From assembly GCA_007695355.1 (NCBI GenBank), contig REDX01000145.1, positions 1 to 37,930 of the forward strand: a DNA stretch of 37,930 nt, read 5' to 3'. Made by a program: the position numbers and the translations under genes. The notes below the pieces were generated by a model. It made no database searches and was not told the DNA's origin. It saw only the letters and a list, made by a program, of their open reading frames with translations. This document shows, one piece after another, positions 33,102 through 37,930 of this stretch (within the stretch, counting starts at the first letter, position 1; every line of letters starts with the position of its first letter). This DNA comes from Planctomycetota bacterium (lineage in GTDB: Bacteria; Planctomycetota; UBA11346).

Positions 33102-34430
33102 ATGGGGCGTGACAGTGGTCGTCGACAACTCATGGACACCCTCTTCAGCGATCCTCGCCGGCGGCAGGTTTACGAAGCTGGAGAAGTGATTATGGCCCAG
33201 GGAGAGCGCAATACGCGACTCTTCATGGTCTGCAGTGGCATCCTCGTCGGCAGCCGAGACCTAGAGGATGGCGAATCGATTCCCGTCCTCAGTTTTGCCC
33301 ATGGTGAACTGGTGGGCATTCAGTCCATTTTCCTTAATGATTTTGTCTCAACCCTCACCATCCGTGCCCAAATAAAGAGTGAACTGGCCTGGATCGATCT
33401 CATTCACGATCGCCCGGAAGACCTGGAAAAGCGCATTATCCCTCTCCTTGTCCGAGCCCTGCTGAAACGCCAAGAGCAATCCTTGCAGCAGGCTGAGCGC
33501 GAGCGCATTGAGGCCCTGCGCGCCAAGGAACTAGAACAAATGGGCTTCCTGGGGCAAATGGCTGCGGCGGTGGCCCACGAGCTCAATAACGCCCTGGCGG
33601 TGGTGGCACGTGGTGGAGAATGGCTTGGAGCTGAAGTAGAGCACCTCGCAGAATCTCGCCCCCCGGCTGAGGCCAAGGCCTTTGCCTTGGGCTGGCGCGA
33701 GGGCAGGCCACTCATTGGCCGCGAGCAGTTGCGCGAGCGCACTCAAGATTTGCGCCGTCGCGGATTCGATTTTGCCAGCGCCCGCCAGATTGCCCAAATT
33801 GATCCCCAGGGCGTTTTGCTTCCCCTGCTTCATCGCAGCGGTGCTCAAGACATCAGTGCCGCCCTGCGAGCTTGGGAATTGGGAGCCACCCTGCGGGATA
33901 TGGCCGTATCCTCGCGGCAAGCCGCCCATGTCGTTACCGCGCTCAAACAATTGGGCGCCAGCGAGCGCTTACGCGAAGAACGCGCGGTTATCGATGAGAC
34001 CATTAAAGCAGCGGTTACCATTCTGGGCAATAAACTACGCGGGGTCGATTTGGTCTGCGAGCTGTCCTGCACCGGGACTATGGGGGCAAATGAGGGTGAG
34101 CTCATTCAGATCTGGTCAAACCTCATCAGTAATGCCTGCGAAGCCATGGCCAGCAATGATCGTCCGGCCCAACTGCGTATTGTCAGTAGCTGCGACGGGG
34201 GCGTGGCACAAGTGCTGATTATCGATAATGGCCCGGGCATTCCCGCCGATGTTCGCAACCGCATTTTCGAACCCAATGTGACCACCAAAAAAGCCGGATT
34301 ATCTTTTGGCCTCGGCCTGGGGCTGGCGGTAGTCAGACGTTTAATTACCCTCTATCACGGCTCCATTAGCGTCGATAGTTCCCCTGAGGGCAGCACCTTT
34401 CGCGTACGCCTGCCCTGCCAAGAGGCTTAG
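33102..34430 (+). CDS. Sensor histidine kinase with N-terminal cyclic-nucleotide-binding-like domain
   Basis: A 442-residue soluble kinase. Residues 10-110 form a cNMP-binding (Crp-like) beta-barrel, with AGEVIMAQGE and a GELVG-type phosphate-cassette remnant. A coiled-coil helix (QSLQQAERERIEALRAKELEQM) leads to the H-box VAHELNNALA with H159. An unusual ~100-residue insertion follows before the ATPase domain, whose N box (NLISNACEAM), G1 (IIDNGPGIP) and G2 (GLGLGLAVV) are intact. There is no receiver domain and no adjacent response regulator. It is divergent from the Na/Pi transporter. The start at 33102 has AAGGA about 10 nt upstream; 33132 is an alternative. Confidence 0.87.
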   Translation: MGRDSGRRQLMDTLFSDPRRRQVYEAGEVIMAQGERNTRLFMVCSGILVGSRDLEDGESIPVLSFAHGELVGIQSIFLNDFVSTLTIRAQIKSELAWIDLIHDRPEDLEKRIIPLLVRALLKRQEQSLQQAERERIEALRAKELEQMGFLGQMAAAVAHELNNALAVVARGGEWLGAEVEHLAESRPPAEAKAFALGWREGRPLIGREQLRERTQDLRRRGFDFASARQIAQIDPQGVLLPLLHRSGAQDISAALRAWELGATLRDMAVSSRQAAHVVTALKQLGASERLREERAVIDETIKAAVTILGNKLRGVDLVCELSCTGTMGANEGELIQIWSNLISNACEAMASNDRPAQLRIVSSCDGGVAQVLIIDNGPGIPADVRNRIFEPNVTTKKAGLSFGLGLGLAVVRRLITLYHGSISVDSSPEGSTFRVRLPCQEA

Positions 34431-34528
34431 GGGATTCCGACCTCCTTGATCAGCGGGATTTCACCCCTCGGTGTCGCAAGATAGGCGCAATGATTACCAT
34501 AGGTTGCGCGCCCTGAAAGGTTCATGCC

Positions 34529-34957
34529 ATGTGGTTCAGTCGCGAAATTCAGCTTCGCCCCCGTCAGCCCGGTTTTCACCTGGTGAGCGACGAAATATGC
34601 GCCGCCCTACCAGAGATAGCATCGCTGCAACTCGGCCTCTGCCATCTGTTATTGAAGCACACCTCTGCCTCACTGTTATTGGGGGAGTCTTATGATCCCG
34701 ATGTGCGGGTAGATCTTGCCGCCTGGGCCAAGCGCTATGCGGCAGAAGGCGAAAAATATTATATCCATACCAGCGAAGGACCGGATGATATGCCCGCGCA
34801 TATCCGCAGCGCCCTGTTTGGCGTACAACTCTCCCTGCCGATTCATCAAGGCACCCTGGCCCTGGGCACTTGGCAGGGGATTTGGCTTGGCGAACATCGC
34901 CGCCATGGCGGCAGCCGTAGGATCCAAGTCACCCTCCATGGCGAGGCCAAAAACTGA
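34529..34957 (+). CDS. yjbQ: YjbQ-family (UPF0047) protein
   Basis: A 142-residue protein collinear with the YjbQ/UPF0047 family. It has the signature HTSASLLLGESYDPDVRVDL (here with His near 44) and the later EGPDDMPAHIRSALFG and QGIWLGEHR segments. YjbQ has been reported to complement thiamine phosphate synthase defects in E. coli, but its normal function is not settled. AAAGG lies about 9 nt upstream of the ATG. The gene stands alone between a histidine kinase gene and a tRNA. Confidence 0.92.
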   Translation: MWFSREIQLRPRQPGFHLVSDEICAALPEIASLQLGLCHLLLKHTSASLLLGESYDPDVRVDLAAWAKRYAAEGEKYYIHTSEGPDDMPAHIRSALFGVQLSLPIHQGTLALGTWQGIWLGEHRRHGGSRRIQVTLHGEAKN

Positions 34958-35023
34958 CCCCTTGACCTCAGGATGGCGGCTTCATACTGCGCCCCCTCAC
35001 GGCACCGATGGTGCTGATCAGCT

Positions 35024-35100
35024 GCGCTGGTAGCTCAATTGGATAGAGCACCTGACTACGGATCAGGAGGTTGGGGGTTCGAATCCTCCCCGGCGCGCCA
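35024..35100 (+). tRNA. tRNA-Arg (anticodon ACG)
   Basis: A 77-nt cloverleaf with the acceptor arm GCGCTGG/CCGGCGC (one G-U pair), the D-arm GCTC/GAGC, the anticodon stem CCTGA/TCAGG with the loop CTACGGA (anticodon at 35058-35060) and a T-arm with GGTTCGAATCC. The discriminator is G and CCA is encoded. ACG is the usual inosine-modified anticodon for CGN arginine codons. Confidence 0.97.
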
Positions 35101-35109
35101 GATACCGAA

Positions 35110-35143
35110 AGCACCCTGCCGGAAACGGCAGGGTGCTTTTTTT
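35110..35143 (+). terminator. Rho-independent terminator after tRNA-Arg
   Basis: AGCACCCTGCCG (35110-35121) and CGGCAGGGTGCT (35126-35137) form a perfect 12-bp stem closed by a GAAA tetraloop, followed by a run of T residues to 35143. Confidence 0.95.
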
Positions 35144-35474
35144 GCTCAGCAATCAGGGCGGCAGGGCAGGGGTATCCGCGTCGCCATGGAGTAGGGGGTG
35201 ATTGAGCAGTGGCATTAAACGTTTTGAGCCCCCAATGGGCAATGCCACTGAAGCCGAGGACTCCTTAAAGGGCTTACGGGATGGGGTTCAGCATGGTCAG
35301 AACCTTGCCTCATATCGCGCAGACGGCATCCACGGCCACGGATGGAGTGGGTCCAAAGTGGCAGACAATCTAAAAGCTTCATGCCATTGGGTGGTTGAAT
35401 CACTGATGCAACTTGGTCGCATAAAAACAGCACCCCGGATTGCCCCGGAAACGGGCGCTCCATAGTCGAGAACC
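35144..35474 (+). other. Gene-free region before the His-rich permease, with a 10-bp inverted repeat
   Basis: No gene with a known family is seen in this 331-bp region, although short frames are open on both strands. CAGTGGCATT (35207-35216) and AATGCCACTG (35241-35250) form a perfect inverted repeat with a nested GCCC/GGGC pair (35228-35240), a candidate structured leader or part of a dispersed element. It does not match a riboswitch that I can identify; GCCACTG recalls the cobalamin riboswitch, but the other conserved boxes are missing. Confidence 0.45.
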
Positions 35475-36688
<1,214 letters not shown>

Positions 36689-36692
<4 letters not shown>

Positions 36693-37570
36693 GCGACTGC
36701 TGCCATCATGCCCCGACACGACCCACGGATTGGCCTGGCTTTCAGCGCAGCGCGGTGGCCCTGGTCTGGGCTGCCACCTTCTTTGTCACCGCCTTTGGGC
36801 CCTGGTCCTCCATTTTGGTGGCCCCCTGGCAGCGGGTGGTGCTGGCCATTGCCGGCTTGGTGGTCGTTATCCTTGCCCTTCTGCGCCTCATTGGGCCGGT
36901 GCGCCAAGCCAAAACTCCCAGTCCTTTGGAAAGCTGCGTCCACCTCTTACCCTTGCTGATGCTCCTGCTCATTCCGCCCCAAGACCCGGGCGCGGAATTC
37001 GTCGACCGCCTCGGCTGGGGTGGCGGCCTGCGCGGTATCCATGCCACAATGCCGGAAATCGAGAGCCACAGTCTACCTTTTTCCCCAAGTCTTGCCCCGC
37101 CACCGGTGGTCAATCAACTCTCCCTTTCCCACCAGGGCAGCCGCGTTGTCCTGCGTGGATCAGTCCAGCCAACCCTAAGGCCCGAGGACTTCGATCCCAA
37201 TTTCCCCCCCATCAATCTCCTTGACGCCTATCGTGACCCTCGCCAATGGCAGGGTCGCCAGATTGAACTCCTGGTCACCACCGCCCATCTTAATCCACGT
37301 CGCCTACGACAGTTACCGCCCCAGGCCCAGGCTCTGAAACCAGAGGTTATGGGATTTCGCTTGGTCATGATCTGCTGCATTGCCGATGCTTGGCCGATTA
37401 GCGTTGTCTTGAGCGGCGTCCAACCCACCCGGGTCGGCGAGAGCGAATGGATCCGCGCCCGGGGGACCGTGAATTTCTTGCGGGCGGATTCCGGACCACT
37501 CATGCGACTAGAGGTCCTTGACATCCTACCTGCCCAGCGACCAGACTGGCCCTTTCTTTCGCCCCTGTGA
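36689..37570 (+). CDS. TIGR03943/DUF1980 family protein, partner of the permease
   Basis: A 293-residue protein with a short N-terminal Cys/His motif (MSDCCHH), about three hydrophobic helices in the first ~105 residues and a long C-terminal soluble domain. That domain has a pattern typical of DUF1980 partners of YraQ-like permeases (IELLVTTAHL, GFRLVMICCIADAWPISVVLSG). It overlaps the permease gene by ATGA and so is translated with it. It is probably a subunit or assembly partner of the permease. A terminator-like hairpin is found ~100 bp downstream. Confidence 0.85.
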
Positions 37571-37672
37571 TCATCGGCGACGCAAGACCACGCAAAGTCG
37601 GAGCGCAATCAGGATGTCTATGCAGGGCGGCGCAAAGCTTGCCCCCGGGATCGCCGATCTCCAGATCGGCCA

Positions 37673-37704
37673 GCAAAAAAAGCCCCGAAAGGGGTGTTTT
37701 TTGC
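37673..37704. terminator. Bidirectional terminator-like hairpin
   Basis: A tract of A residues, then CCCC-GAAA-GGGG (37683-37694), then TG and six T residues, all within an inverted repeat from GCAAAAAA to TTTTTTGC. It can act as a terminator for the DUF1980 gene, and, because it is symmetrical, also in the other direction. Confidence 0.75.
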
Positions 37705-37763
37705 GCTAAAAGCATGCCATGCGAAGCTGGCATTCCTTTTCCAGACAAGCTTTGAAATCATGT

Positions 37764-37848
37764 GGCTGGGCCGCCGGGGTCGATTGCTCGACCCCGGCAG
37801 GCAACGGGCTTGAATAGCCCAAACACAAAAACCCTAGGAGGCCCAGCC
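37764..37848 (+). ncRNA. Highly structured leader before the IS110-like gene; bridge-RNA candidate
   Basis: GGCTGGGCC (37764-37772) pairs with GGCCCAGCC (37840-37848) directly before the ATG. Inside is an 11-bp perfect hairpin GCCGGGGTCGA (37773-37783) and TCGACCCCGGC (37788-37798), and GGGCT with AGCCC (near 37806-37820). The outer stem would hide part of the AGGAGG ribosome binding site (37836-37841). IS110-group elements carry a bridge RNA in the non-coding segment before the recombinase gene, so this is the right place for one. It may also simply be a translation-repressing leader. Confidence 0.5.
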
Positions 37849-37930
37849 ATGCGCATTCTATCCTTTGACCTCGGCGACTTCAACGCTGATTCCGCCTGGA
37901 AGCTGCTGGATACTGACAGCGGCGAAACCG
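37849..37930 (+). CDS. Probable IS110-family transposase (5' end only)
   Basis: Only the first 27 codons are in the window. They begin MRILSFDLGDFNADS, a pattern like the N-terminus of IS110-family DEDD recombinases (MxxLxxDLGKF...), with the first catalytic Asp expected at residue 7. AGGAGG precedes the ATG by 7 nt. The structured leader just upstream is consistent with such an element. With so few residues the family call is tentative. Confidence 0.6.
   Translation, partial: MRILSFDLGDFNADSAWKLLDTDSGET

Noticed and set aside
35024-35143. An integrated element using the tRNA-Arg gene as attachment site
   Set aside because: No integrase gene or duplicated tRNA 3' end is seen in the window; the tRNA is followed directly by its own terminator.
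35207-35260. A cobalamin riboswitch, suggested by GCCACTG
   Set aside because: The other conserved boxes and the typical downstream segment are not present, and the GCCACTG is explained by the inverted repeat.

Overview
The window is a gene-dense stretch of a Gram-negative-type bacterial chromosome with the standard code, mostly AGGAG-like ribosome binding sites and moderately high GC. No rRNA or marker gene fixes the taxon. A lysine-rich histone H1-like protein, a Gfo/Idh/MocA dehydrogenase next to a sugar-phosphate isomerase, and an IS110-like start codon context suggest the Planctomycetota or another PVC lineage. That is an inference with low certainty.

Layout. At 1-5833 all genes are on the minus strand: an exported protein cut by the window edge, GlnD (PII uridylyltransferase), a metallo-beta-lactamase-fold hydrolase and an aldo/keto reductase. 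At 5870-8803 cysD and a cysN-cysC fusion (ATP sulfurylase) follow a recognisable promoter. At 8905-12426 there is a five-gene ECF-type nickel uptake operon (NikK, NikM, NikL, NikQ, NikO) behind an inverted repeat that resembles NikR operators. At 12476-16067 come a GH63/MGH-like glycosidase, the histone H1-like protein and two small lipoproteins. At 16132-17530 is an ECF sigma factor with a membrane-anchored PDZ-containing partner. At 17808-19531 a MarR regulator, a pirin and a DoxX protein form a probable redox or electrophile response operon. A DeaD/CsdA RNA helicase lies at 19781-21538.

The most unusual part is 21667-25846. A minus-strand, translationally coupled operon (24369 down to 21667) encodes a CheA-like kinase and unrecognised proteins. 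The first of these is split between two frames at a run of nine A residues that forms an A-AAA-AAG heptamer with a stem-loop 8 nt downstream, as expected of a programmed -1 frameshift. Divergently, 24529-25335 encodes a fusion whose C-terminal ~115 residues align without gaps to photoactive yellow protein (PYP), including the chromophore Cys and the Tyr and Glu that bind the chromophore. The gene after it (181 aa) is unrecognised. Together this may be an undescribed blue-light or PYP-type signalling module.

The rest holds polA (25843-28566), the dehydrogenase/isomerase pair separated by a dense cluster of hairpins (29895-30140), a PhoU-like protein with a Na/Pi cotransporter, a cNMP-domain histidine kinase, a YjbQ protein, tRNA-Arg(ACG), a His-rich YraQ-type permease with its DUF1980 partner, and at the right edge a strongly structured leader followed by the first 27 codons of a probable IS110-family transposase.
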